From CAZEPT01 sp964514225 (GTDB taxonomy: Bacteria; Patescibacteriota; Minisyncoccia; Phycocordibacterales; UBA9973), in NCBI GenBank assembly GCA_964514225.1, contig CAZEPT010000005.1, forward strand, positions 1 to 19,917: DNA of 19,917 nt, read 5' to 3'. This document shows, in pieces, positions 7,059-13,917 of this stretch. Below the pieces are notes generated by a model, which saw only the letters and a program-made list of their open reading frames with translations, had not been told where the DNA came from and searched no databases. Within the stretch, counting starts at the first letter, position 1, and the number at the start of each line of letters is the position of its first letter. A program made the translations under genes and the position numbers.

Positions 7059-7117
7059 TTCCTGTGTATTAGACACTCTGGACTCACGCTATAAACAAAG
7101 GAGTGCTCTGTCTTTCT

Positions 7118-7329
7118 TCACCTTTCACTCTTTTTCCAATACGAACCAACAAGGACTCACGTTCCGAAGGACAAAACAATCTGTTTGAACGAAGTGAGTT
7201 ATTGTTTTGAGGGAGTTCGAGTTTCGTGAGTACAAGGTGAATAGCTTTGCTAGAGAAGGTACCCTGGGGTATGAAAAAGAGTGAGTGGTGAGAGCCTTTT
7301 TGGTTACTTTTTGGCGGCTAAAAAGTAAC
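7118..7329. repeat. Nested palindromic, non-coding element
   Basis: The 345 bases before L25 (7031-7375) hold no credible gene but much symmetry. An outer stem pairs TCACCTTTCACTCTTTTTC (7118-7136) with GAAAAAGAGTGAGTGGTGA (7273-7291), 19 positions with one mismatch and one G-U. Inside it, ACTCACG (7155-7161) pairs with CGTGAGT (7225-7231). Inside that, CAAAACAAT (7172-7180) pairs with ATTGTTTTG (7201-7209). TAGCTTTGCTA and TACCCTGGGGTA add small hairpins. A separate perfect 10-bp hairpin, GTTACTTTTT and AAAAAGTAAC with loop GGCGGCT, occupies 7303-7329. The set could be a structured RNA or a miniature palindromic mobile element. No terminal duplication or transposase is visible. Confidence 0.55.
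7120..7137 (+). repeat. Direct repeat, copy 2
   Basis: Second copy of ACCTTTCACTCTTTTTCC, 79 bases after the first. This copy lies in the left arm of the large hairpin; copy 1 could compete with it for the same right arm at 7273-7283. Confidence 0.8.
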
Positions 7330-7360
7330 AATAAAGTGGGTTTCAAAAAGTAAAAAATTA

Positions 7361-7369
7361 TGTTATAGT
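7361..7369 (+). promoter_or_regulatory. Extended -10 promoter of rplY, leaderless
   Basis: TGTTATAGT ends exactly 6 nt (AGTCCC) before the ATG at 7376. The -35 region is poor (TTTCAA), as often seen when TGn is present. Confidence 0.65.
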
Positions 7370-7375
7370 AGTCCC

Positions 7376-7999
7376 ATGTTAAGTTTAGACGTAACAAAGC
7401 GAAGTAAGGCGGATAACGTGGCTCACATGCGAAGTAATGGCATGGTTCCGGGTGTCGTCTATGGCGCTAAGATCGAAAATACAAGTATTGCATTTCCTCG
7501 AAATATATTCGAAAAGCTCTACCGTGCCGCAGGGGAGTCAAGTACTCTCGACCTCATTATTGATGGGAAACCGACACAAGTGTTGATTCATGAAGTACAA
7601 GTTGATCCTGTAAAAAGTATTATTACTCATGTTGATTTCCTTGCGATTGACGCAAATGTCAAAGCACATGTTACGATTCCGCTTAATTTTATCGGCGTTG
7701 CAGGTGCTGTGAAGTCAGGCCTCGGTAACTTGGTAAAAGTAATGCACGAAATTGAAATTAAGGCATTGCCTAAAGATATTCCACATGAAATTGAAGTAGA
7801 CATATCAACACTCGTTGATATGGATAGTCAGATTACAGCTGGAGACCTTATTCTCCCAACAGGAGTTGAACTTGCTGTCGGAGAGGAAGAAATTGTTGCC
7901 TCTATTGCAACAATGAAGGAAGAAACAGAAGATGTAGCCGCTGTCGATCTTACTTCAATTGAAGTAGAAAAAAAAGGAAAGAAAGAGGTAGCTGAATAA
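7376..7999 (+). CDS. rplY: Ribosomal protein bL25, CTC family
   Basis: This 207-residue protein is the long (CTC-type) form of bL25, which binds 5S rRNA in the large ribosomal subunit. The N-terminal L25 domain is recognisable by NGMVPGVVYG (about 21-30) and HEVQVDPVKSIITHVDFLAI (about 72-91). The C-terminal TL5/CTC beta domain follows, with FIGVAGAVKSGLGNLV and the acidic, repetitive tail EEETEDVAAVDLTSIEVEKK typical of the family. Length is normal. The ATG at 7376 is preceded by an extended -10 box at a leaderless distance and no Shine-Dalgarno sequence. The gene is a single-gene unit ending in an exceptionally long terminator hairpin. Upstream lies the palindromic non-coding region, but the promoter is downstream of it. 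Confidence 0.95.
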   Translation: MLSLDVTKRSKADNVAHMRSNGMVPGVVYGAKIENTSIAFPRNIFEKLYRAAGESSTLDLIIDGKPTQVLIHEVQVDPVKSIITHVDFLAIDANVKAHVTIPLNFIGVAGAVKSGLGNLVKVMHEIEIKALPKDIPHEIEVDISTLVDMDSQITAGDLILPTGVELAVGEEEIVASIATMKEETEDVAAVDLTSIEVEKKGKKEVAE

Positions 8000-8014
8000 T
8001 GTACTCTTTGTAAT

Positions 8015-8068
8015 AAAACTAAAAACACCCCGTCAGTATATATGGATACACGGGGTGTTTTTAGTTTT
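8015..8068. terminator. Very long perfect hairpin terminator
   Basis: Nineteen bases (8015-8033) are perfectly complementary to 8050-8068. The loop contains GTAT and ATAC that extend the stem after a 2-base bulge. The stem combines a CACCCCGT core with AAAACTAAAAA and TTTTTAGTTTT flanks, so it can terminate from either side. It lies 15 nt after the L25 stop. Confidence 0.9.
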
Positions 8069-8079
8069 GTAAGAACACC

Positions 8080-8108
8080 TTGCTCTTATCCTTAAGAACT
8101 TTTATACT
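8080..8108 (+). promoter_or_regulatory. Promoter of the exported lytic transglycosylase gene, leaderless
   Basis: A partial -35 TTGCTC (8080-8085) and TATACT (8103-8108) are separated by 17 bases. The -10 ends exactly 6 nt (TAATAT) before the ATG at 8115. Confidence 0.6.
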
Positions 8109-8114
8109 TAATAT

Positions 8115-9485
8115 ATGAAAAAAACCAATATTTCCCGTAAAATTATTATCGCTACCAGTATTATTGTACCAATAGCATTCTTTGGTATGCTTTTTTCAAC
8201 AAGTGCTTTTGCTCAGCAAGTGACTCCTGAGGAGCGAGCTCGGTTAGAAGCAGAGCTGAAGCAGCTTGAAGTTGAGATTGCTAAAAAACAAGCTGAACTG
8301 AATTCTCAGAAGGGAACATCTACTGGTATTACAAAAGAAATTACAAAACTTCAAAATCAGATAGATAAAGCTCGACTCAATGTGAAAGCAAAAAATCTTG
8401 AAATTATAAAGCTCTCAAGTGAAATATCAAATAAATCTTCAACAATTAGCGACTTGGAAGGTAAGCTATCAAATCAGAAAGATTCTCTGTCTCAACTGAT
8501 TCGTAAGACTGATGAATTAGATGATGCAAACATGATTCATCTTATTCTTTCAGGAAAAGATTTATCAGATTTTTACTCAGATGTTGATTCACTTTCTGCA
8601 ATTAAAAAAGCTCTTCGAACTACCGTTATGTCTGTGAGAGAAATTAAAGAAAGTACAGAAAGTCAAAAGAGCGAACTTGAACAAAAACAAGATGCAGAGC
8701 TTGATGCAAAAGCTGCACTTGAGCAGAATAAAAAACAAGCTGAAACTGATGAAGCATACAGAAAAAGACTCCTATCTATTTCAAAAAATAAAGAAAAAGA
8801 ATACGAAAGTATCCTTATTCAAAACCGAGCAAAAGCAGCTGCAATTAAGGCTCGATTGTTTAATTTCGCGGGAGGACAAACAGCCGCAATTCCTTTTGGT
8901 ACAGCAGTAGCACACGCAGAACTTGCTCAAGCGAGAACGGGAGTTCCTGCAGCACTTGTCCTGGCAATCTTAACACAAGAATCTGCTCTCGGGGCAAATG
9001 TTGGAAAGTGTTACTTAAAAAATGCAACAACCGGTGCTGGAGTCGGAATGAATACTGGAACACCATTTGTGAATGTTATGAAGCCAACCAGAGACGTTCC
9101 ACCGTTTATTCAGATTACCCAGAGTATGGGAATGGATCCGTTTAAGACCGTTGTGTCTTGTCCTATTGCCGGCGTTGCTGGGTGGGGAGGAGCGATGGGA
9201 CCTGCGCAGTTCATTGCTTCAACCTGGAAATTAGTTTCTGGACGAGTTGCGGCAATTACTGGAAGTGCGAATCCATGGAATGCGAAAGATGCAATTGTTG
9301 CATCAGCAACCTATCTCTCTGACCTTGGTGCTGGACCAACCTATTCATCCCAAATTAAAGCAGCGTGTAAATACTACGGCACTGGAGGTGTATCATGTTC
9401 CTACGGAACCCAAGTTATGGCGCGTGTAGCTAAAATCCAAGCAGATATCGATTATTTGAAGCAATATGGTGTTTCAAACAGATAA
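8115..9485 (+). CDS. Exported coiled-coil protein with MltB-like lytic transglycosylase domain
   Basis: This 456-residue protein looks like a cell-wall hydrolase. Residues 1-33 form a signal peptide: basic MKKTNISRKI, a hydrophobic core, and a likely cut at AFA/QQ. Residues 37 to about 250 are a long coiled coil of the PcsB/EnvC type with a central break (about 136-168, containing MIHLILSGKDLSDFY). The C-terminal 200 residues resemble the SLT_2/MltB fold: LAILTQESALGANVG with E289 as the probable catalytic acid, GWGGAMGPAQFIASTW (356-371), and NPWNAKDAIVASATYL (386-401). Four cysteines (299, 349, 418, 428) are all in the catalytic domain, so two disulfides are possible. Lytic transglycosylases cut the MurNAc-GlcNAc bond. 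Coiled coils of this kind usually regulate or localise division hydrolases. The combination in one chain is notable. Confidence 0.85.
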   Translation: MKKTNISRKIIIATSIIVPIAFFGMLFSTSAFAQQVTPEERARLEAELKQLEVEIAKKQAELNSQKGTSTGITKEITKLQNQIDKARLNVKAKNLEIIKLSSEISNKSSTISDLEGKLSNQKDSLSQLIRKTDELDDANMIHLILSGKDLSDFYSDVDSLSAIKKALRTTVMSVREIKESTESQKSELEQKQDAELDAKAALEQNKKQAETDEAYRKRLLSISKNKEKEYESILIQNRAKAAAIKARLFNFAGGQTAAIPFGTAVAHAELAQARTGVPAALVLAILTQESALGANVGKCYLKNATTGAGVGMNTGTPFVNVMKPTRDVPPFIQITQSMGMDPFKTVVSCPIAGVAGWGGAMGPAQFIASTWKLVSGRVAAITGSANPWNAKDAIVASATYLSDLGAGPTYSSQIKAACKYYGTGGVSCSYGTQVMARVAKIQADIDYLKQYGVSNR

Positions 9486-9489
9486 AAAT

Positions 9490-9518
9490 TTGTATTTTAA
9501 AATAAAATGTGCTATATT
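9490..9518 (+). promoter_or_regulatory. Promoter of rpmE2, leaderless
   Basis: TTGTAT (9490-9495), a 17-base spacer and TATATT (9513-9518) preceded by TGC make an extended -10 promoter. The -10 ends 8 nt before the ATG at 9527; an overlapping TATTCT ends 6 nt before it. Confidence 0.65.
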
Positions 9519-9526
9519 CTAGCAGT

Positions 9527-9781
9527 ATGAAAAAAGAAATTCACCCAAAAAACTACAGAACAGTCCTCTTTAAAGATGCATCTTCTGATGCAGAGTGGCT
9601 TGTTGAATCAACCGTAGATACGAAAGATAAGGCTGTTGCCAAAGATGGTAAGGAATATCCAAGTTTCCGAATCGAAATTTCAAGCGCTTCTCACCCGTTT
9701 TACACTGGTAAAGAAACAGTCTTGGACGTTGCTGGGCGTGTAGATAAATTCAAGAAACGACAAGCAGCAAGTAAAAAATAA
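9527..9781 (+). CDS. rpmE2: Ribosomal protein bL31, type B (zinc-free)
   Basis: This 84-residue protein is a type B L31 of the large ribosomal subunit, which contributes to an intersubunit bridge. The family hallmarks are KKEIHPKNYRTVLFKD at the start, SSASHPFYTGKE in the middle and DVAGRVDKFKKR near the end. The CxxC zinc ligands of the type A form are absent, and the protein has no cysteine, so it should not need zinc. The start at 9527 was chosen over an upstream in-frame TTG at 9509 because the family begins MKKxIHP and the promoter -10 lies 8 nt before this ATG. It forms its own unit with a strong terminator and sits directly before the release-factor gene. Confidence 0.96.
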   Translation: MKKEIHPKNYRTVLFKDASSDAEWLVESTVDTKDKAVAKDGKEYPSFRIEISSASHPFYTGKETVLDVAGRVDKFKKRQAASKK

Positions 9782-9791
9782 CTATTTACTC

Positions 9792-9835
9792 AAAACAAAA
9801 AGAGAGCACCTTCGGAGCTCTCTTTTTGTTTTTTT
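9792..9835 (+). terminator. Intrinsic terminator after rpmE2
   Basis: A 16-bp perfect stem pairs 9792-9807 with 9817-9832. The core is GAGAGC/GCTCTC, the loop contains CCTTCGG, and a T-rich tail runs to 9835. It is 10 nt after the L31 stop. Confidence 0.92.
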
Positions 9836-9861
9836 ATCTTTATCATTTTGCATTTATAATT

Positions 9862-9867
9862 TATAAT
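9862..9867 (+). promoter_or_regulatory. -10 box of prfA, nearly leaderless
   Basis: A consensus TATAAT ends 10 nt before the ATG at 9878, so the leader would be at most about 4 nt. The -35 position falls in the T-rich tail of the preceding terminator and has no good match. Confidence 0.5.
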
Positions 9868-9877
9868 TACTCTACAT

Positions 9878-10858
9878 ATGTCAATTGAACTTACACAAAG
9901 AGAAGATCTGAGAAAAGATTATAAGACCGCCCACTTGATGGAGCGGTATGAAGGTCTTGAACAGAAGGAAGAAGAAATCAGGCTCATGATGGAGGCAGAT
10001 GAGAGCTTGTTTGAAATGGGTAAAGGTGAACTCGAAACCCTGCGTACAGAACGTGATGGAATTGAGTCTCAAATTGAGCAAATTCTTGAATCTGAAAAAG
10101 AAGAAGAAGAGTTTCCAAATGAGATTATTATGGAATTTCGTGCTGGAGCAGGTGGGGATGAAGCGTCGCTCTTTGCTTGGGAACTTGCTCATATGTATGA
10201 GCGTTATGCTGATATGGTGGGCTGGAACTGGAAGCTCTTAGACGAATCAAAGAGTAGTGTTGATGGGTACAAGGAAGCATCCATTGAAATCAAGGGTAAA
10301 GACGTTTATAAAAAACTACGTTACGAAACAGGAGTCCATCGTGTTCAGCGTATTCCGGGTACAGAAAAGAACGGCCGGATTCATACATCAACTGCCTCTG
10401 TTGCAGTACTCCCGATCAAAAAGAAAGTAAACTTTGTCATCAATCCAAATGATTTGGAAATGGAATATTCTCGTTCCGGTGGCGCTGGTGGGCAAAACGT
10501 CAATAAGGTTGAAACTGCTGTGCGACTTATTCACAAGCCGACCGGTATTGATGTGCGTTCAACTTCAGAACGTAGTCAACTTGCTAACCGTGAGAAAGCC
10601 ATGATGATCCTCACTGCCAAGCTTCAGCAGAAAGAAGAAGAAGAAGAGGCAAAAAAATATTCAGCTGACCGAAAGAACCAGATCGGGACTGCTGATCGGA
10701 GTGAAAAGATACGCACCTACAACTTTCCTCAAGATCGAATTACTGATCACCGAATAAAAACATCCTGGTCAAACATTCCAGGTATTATGCTCGGTAATAT
10801 TGCTAAAATCATTGAGTCACTCGAGTCCGGGGTGGTCGGAGATGCTGATGAAGAATAA
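9878..10858 (+). CDS. prfA: Peptide chain release factor 1
   Basis: RF1 reads UAA and UAG stop codons and triggers hydrolysis of peptidyl-tRNA on the ribosome. The GGQ catalytic motif is at 204-206 in SGGAGGQNVNKVE. The codon-recognition tripeptide lies in HRVQRIPGTEKNGRIHTST: PGT (160-162), where RF1 usually has PAT or PVT and RF2 would have SPF. The rest of domains 2 and 4 is typical (FRAGAGGDEASLFAWEL, PTGIDVRSTSERSQ, IRTYNFPQDRITDHR). At 326 residues it is shorter than the usual 355-360, the shortening being in the N-terminal helical domain 1. No prmC methyltransferase gene, a frequent neighbour of prfA, follows. All genes in this window end in codons that RF1 can read. The glycine in PGT may be a lineage variant. 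Confidence 0.95.
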   Translation: MSIELTQREDLRKDYKTAHLMERYEGLEQKEEEIRLMMEADESLFEMGKGELETLRTERDGIESQIEQILESEKEEEEFPNEIIMEFRAGAGGDEASLFAWELAHMYERYADMVGWNWKLLDESKSSVDGYKEASIEIKGKDVYKKLRYETGVHRVQRIPGTEKNGRIHTSTASVAVLPIKKKVNFVINPNDLEMEYSRSGGAGGQNVNKVETAVRLIHKPTGIDVRSTSERSQLANREKAMMILTAKLQQKEEEEEAKKYSADRKNQIGTADRSEKIRTYNFPQDRITDHRIKTSWSNIPGIMLGNIAKIIESLESGVVGDADEE

Positions 10859-10954
10859 GAAATTCACTTCGTTTTTTATTTGATGTGCTCTAAATAAACA
10901 AAAATAGGGGTATACAGTGCAAGGTTTTGTAATCTCTCACGTCAGTATATATAT

Positions 10955-11758
10955 ATGAGAAAACTAGTATTATTTTTACTGAGTATTATATTTTTTACAG
11001 CAATTCCTGTATCAGCTCAAGATCAAGGTATGGTGATTTCAAATAACCAAACGACAGTGGCTCGAGTAGGTTGTTTTAAATTTACTCAAAATCTCGGTTT
11101 TACTGATGGACCACGAAATAACAAACAAACAGCTGTTTTAGAATTACAACAAGCACTCTATTCAAGTGGATACTTAAAGGTAATTCCGACTGGGTATTTT
11201 GGAATCCTGACTCTTCGAGCGACCATGTTGTATCAAAAAGATAATGCAGTGAGTCAAACTGGATTTGTTGGACCGATCACTCGCGGAGTATTGCGTTCTC
11301 AATTTTGTTCAACGACGCCTCCAATAGCTATGTGCGACTATGCTGCTCCACCAGAAGGATGTACCTATGTTCCAGGAGTCGACTATAATAGCGAAACGAA
11401 GTGTGGAATGGTGCTTTCATGTGGCAACAATGCGACGCTCACTGATAACTGTAAGGTCTGGTTTGATGGGTGTAACACCTGTAGCCGTACAACTCCAGGA
11501 GGACCTTTAATGTGTACACTCATGGCGTGTAATCCAGTCAGCCAGGCGCAAGCCCACTGTAAAGAATATTTTTCAAAACTCCGCTTTTGCCCTGATGAAA
11601 AGATTGTTGATATGATGCCTATTGTTTGCATCCAAGCACCCTGCAATCCGATAGATAATTCGTACTATATCTATCAAGGTCAGAGACGAGAGCTAGTTGA
11701 TTTTGATACTACCTGGGTCAAAAATAACTGTACAGTTCCTGAAACAGTCGTTCATTAA
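10955..11758 (+). CDS. Exported peptidoglycan-binding, cysteine-rich protein
   Basis: This 267-residue protein has a clear signal peptide (MRKLVLFLLSIIFFTAIPVSA, likely cut before Q22). Residues about 45-117 form a PG_binding_1 domain: VLELQQALYSSGYLK, PTGYFGILTLRATMLYQ and GFVGPITRGVL are the classic repeats of this fold. The remaining 150 residues are cysteine-rich. The whole protein has 16 cysteines, an even number that fits disulfides outside the cytoplasm. Two related motifs, CTLMACNP (187-194) and CIQAPCNP (225-232), suggest small repeated modules resembling the CxxxPC motif of Kazal-like and other extracellular domains. The segment CDYAAPPEGCTYVPG may be another module. No enzymatic residues are recognised. 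It probably sits in or on the cell wall. No good promoter was found in the 96 nt upstream, and no terminator follows prfA, so read-through from prfA is possible. Confidence 0.8.
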   Translation: MRKLVLFLLSIIFFTAIPVSAQDQGMVISNNQTTVARVGCFKFTQNLGFTDGPRNNKQTAVLELQQALYSSGYLKVIPTGYFGILTLRATMLYQKDNAVSQTGFVGPITRGVLRSQFCSTTPPIAMCDYAAPPEGCTYVPGVDYNSETKCGMVLSCGNNATLTDNCKVWFDGCNTCSRTTPGGPLMCTLMACNPVSQAQAHCKEYFSKLRFCPDEKIVDMMPIVCIQAPCNPIDNSYYIYQGQRRELVDFDTTWVKNNCTVPETVVH

Positions 11759-11772
11759 GTAGATAAATTAAT

Positions 11773-11807
11773 AAAAATAGTCCGTACATGTTACGGGCTA
11801 TTTTTAT
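11773..11807 (+). terminator. Intrinsic terminator
   Basis: A 14-bp stem pairs 11773-11786 with 11792-11805 (one G-U pair) around CATGT. The core is TCCGTA/TACGGG with A and T flanks, followed by ATTT. It lies 14 nt after the stop of the cysteine-rich protein gene. Confidence 0.9.
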
Positions 11808-11835
11808 TTGCGTAAATAATATTTTGTGTTATAGT
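11808..11835 (+). promoter_or_regulatory. Promoter of the 11856 gene
   Basis: TTGCGT (11808-11813) is followed after 16 bases by TATAGT (11830-11835), preceded by TGT. The -10 ends 20 nt before the ATG, predicting a short leader of about 13 nt without a Shine-Dalgarno sequence. Confidence 0.55.
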
Positions 11836-11855
11836 AATAAAAAAATACAGTACAT

Positions 11856-12506
11856 ATGAAAAAGAAAAACGTTTTTAAGGCCTCCAGGCTCTTTTCGACC
11901 CTAAAAAATAGCCTTGGTGACCTCAAGTACGAGAATCTACCGCCTGAAAAGAGGAGGCAGATAGAACATGATGCAGAGATCGACATGCCTGAGACAAGGC
12001 GCCTTGACCTGACCAAAGATCAAGCTGTCTTCATTCGCCACTATGATCATGGATATACAGTAAAAGTTTTTACTGGCTATATACCGGACAAAAATGACTT
12101 TGTTCCGAAAGACATCTATGGGATTGAAATTACTGTTGTTAATATGAATAATCAGAAATGCTACTTCAGGCAAATTTACAGGAAGGGGAATTTCATTCAG
12201 AGAGCGATTCTTGAAGTACAGTTTATCCATCATTTATTAAACCATATTCCTTTAGACTCAAAACATGCTCGAATGGTCCTCACCCGCGATACGTATCGTT
12301 TACCAATATTTAGAAGCGTGGATGGTAGTGAGGAAAAATCTATTCTATATTTGTTGCCTGATGATCCAAAAGTAAGAGAACAGGCCAAGGTGTTCTGGCG
12401 AGGGAAAAGGTATTACAATCTGTATGGACGGAAAAAACGTGGAGTGAAAAAGACAATCAGTGAAATCAAACAAACGTCAAAAGTAAATAATCCTAATGGA
12501 TTATAA
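11856..12506 (+). CDS. Basic protein of unknown function
   Basis: I do not recognise this 216-residue protein. It has no signal peptide or membrane segment and is strongly basic, especially at both ends (MKKKNVFKASR and RGKRYYNLYGRKKRGVKK). Between them lies a probably folded core of about 110 residues, rich in beta-type segments: QAVFIRHYDHGYTVKVFTG, IYGIEITVVNMNNQKCYFRQ, and a helix IQRAILEVQFIHHLLNHI. The segment HYDHGYTVKVFTG and the histidines near 125-135 could hint at metal or nucleic-acid binding, but no known motif is formed. The basic tails would suit an RNA- or DNA-associated protein; this is only a composition argument. It has its own promoter and ends at a terminator shared with the convergent cysS unit. 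Confidence 0.65.
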   Translation: MKKKNVFKASRLFSTLKNSLGDLKYENLPPEKRRQIEHDAEIDMPETRRLDLTKDQAVFIRHYDHGYTVKVFTGYIPDKNDFVPKDIYGIEITVVNMNNQKCYFRQIYRKGNFIQRAILEVQFIHHLLNHIPLDSKHARMVLTRDTYRLPIFRSVDGSEEKSILYLLPDDPKVREQAKVFWRGKRYYNLYGRKKRGVKKTISEIKQTSKVNNPNGL

Positions 12507-12524
12507 AAATTTAGGCAATAACGC

Positions 12525-12555
12525 AAAAAGTATACAAGAAATTGTGTACTTTTTT
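12525..12555. terminator. Bidirectional intrinsic terminator between convergent units
   Basis: AAAAAGTATACA (12525-12536) pairs with TGTGTACTTTTT (12543-12554) with one G-U pair and a 6-base loop. It has A and T tracts on the two sides, so it serves the 11856 gene on the plus strand and cysS on the minus strand. Confidence 0.85.
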
Positions 12556-12561
12556 AGTATG

Positions 12562-13917
12562 TTAGAATTTTTTTATTATTTTTGTGCCTGCTGTAGTATC
12601 GAAGACTTTGAAGCCGAGGGACTCTATGTGACCTCTGAGTTCATCACTCTTTGTCCAATCTTTTTCTAGTCGAGCAGTATCTCGAAGCGTTATGAGTTCT
12701 TGGGCTTCAGGTGAAATTTTAGGGAGAAGCGCTCTGATATTAAATCCAAGCACCGTATCGAAGTAGTTGAGCGTACCAATTTTTACTTCAAGAGAAACCT
12801 CATCATCTTTCATGAGGTCCCACATGACTGCAACAGCTGAAGGCGTGTTTAAATCATCACACAGCGCCTTTTGGAAGCGTTCCTGGTAGTCTCGATGGAT
12901 TGAACTACTCTCTGTATAGTTGAGCGCATAGAAGGTCTGGATATTTTCAAGCGCATTCTGGGCAGCTGTGAGCGCTTCCCAAGAGAAGTTGATTGGTGTC
13001 CGATAGTGCGTTAAGAAGCAAAAATAGCGGTAAGAAAGGGGATTGTAGCCTTTTTCGGTAATATCTCTTAGGGTATAGAAATTACCGGCTGATTTTGCCA
13101 TTCTCTTGCCATCTACCAAGAGCCATTCATTGTGCATGAAGTAATTCACAAATGGTTTATCTGTAACCGACTCTGATTGAGCGATTTCATTTTCATGATG
13201 GGGGAACATGTTGTCGACTCCACCTGTGTGGATGTCGATAGTTGTGCCAAGATGCTTCATGCTCATAGCTGAGCATTCGATATGCCAGCCTGGGCGTCCT
13301 TTACCTAAGCTTGTTTCCCAGAAGACTCCACCATCGTTTTCATCCCATGCTTTCCAAAGGGCAAAATCCTGAACATCATCTTTTTCGTATTCATCTTTGA
13401 CTAAACGCCCACCAGCATTATCTTTGAGGGCTGACATATCAAGATGGCTGAGCTTTCCATAATCTTCATCTTTTTTGATAGAGAAATAGACATTCCCATC
13501 AGGATTTTTGTATGCATAGCCTTTTTGGATGAGGACTTCGATCAAAAGCACCATCTCATCGATATAGTCTGTAGCTTTTGGGTAGTGACTTGCTGGAATG
13601 ATCAGAAGCTGGTCACGGTCCTTAAAAAATTCATCTGTGTAAAATTGTGTAAACTCGAGTAAACTTTTTCCCTCTTTTATGGAGTCACGAATCGTCTTAT
13701 CGTCGATATCAGTGATGTTCATGATGTGGTTCACAGAAAATCCGAGAGATAAGAGCGTGCGTTTTAAAATGTCACCAGCAATAAACGTACGGTAATTACC
13801 GATGTGAGGATAATTGTAGACAGTGGGACCGCAGGTGTAGAGCCCAACCGCTGAATCTGCCTGTGGTTTGAAATCTTCGATTTCTCGACTGAATGTGTTG
13901 TATATTTTTAGAACCAT
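12562..13917 (-). CDS. cysS: Cysteinyl-tRNA synthetase
   Basis: CysRS charges tRNA-Cys with cysteine in the cytoplasm. It is a class I synthetase. The HIGH motif is HIGN (38-41) in CGPTVYNYPHIGNYRTF. The KMSKS loop is RMAKSAGNF (272-280). The four zinc ligands that select cysteine align as C29, C215 (IECSAM), H240 and E244 (FPHHENE). At 451 residues the length is normal, with a shortened C-terminal anticodon region as in many compact bacterial forms. The ATG at 13917 overlaps the last 10 nt of corA, so the two are co-transcribed and probably translationally coupled. No Shine-Dalgarno sequence precedes it. The gene ends with TAA next to the bidirectional terminator. Confidence 0.97.
   Translation of the reverse strand: MVLKIYNTFSREIEDFKPQADSAVGLYTCGPTVYNYPHIGNYRTFIAGDILKRTLLSLGFSVNHIMNITDIDDKTIRDSIKEGKSLLEFTQFYTDEFFKDRDQLLIIPASHYPKATDYIDEMVLLIEVLIQKGYAYKNPDGNVYFSIKKDEDYGKLSHLDMSALKDNAGGRLVKDEYEKDDVQDFALWKAWDENDGGVFWETSLGKGRPGWHIECSAMSMKHLGTTIDIHTGGVDNMFPHHENEIAQSESVTDKPFVNYFMHNEWLLVDGKRMAKSAGNFYTLRDITEKGYNPLSYRYFCFLTHYRTPINFSWEALTAAQNALENIQTFYALNYTESSSIHRDYQERFQKALCDDLNTPSAVAVMWDLMKDDEVSLEVKIGTLNYFDTVLGFNIRALLPKISPEAQELITLRDTARLEKDWTKSDELRGHIESLGFKVFDTTAGTKIIKKF

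Noticed and set aside
6991..7188. Open frame of 65 codons on the plus strand
   Set aside because: It begins inside the terminator stem of the 6647 gene and runs through the direct-repeat region. Its hydrophobic start comes from the T-run, and it has no promoter or family resemblance.
7125..7397. Open frame of 90 codons on the minus strand across the palindromic region
   Set aside because: It overlaps the start of rplY, has no promoter and its sequence simply reflects the inverted repeats.
8031..10952. Shared 13-base word CGTCAGTATATAT at 8031 (terminator loop) and 10940 (before the 10955 gene)
   Set aside because: Half of it is an AT alternation and the contexts differ, so chance is the simplest explanation.
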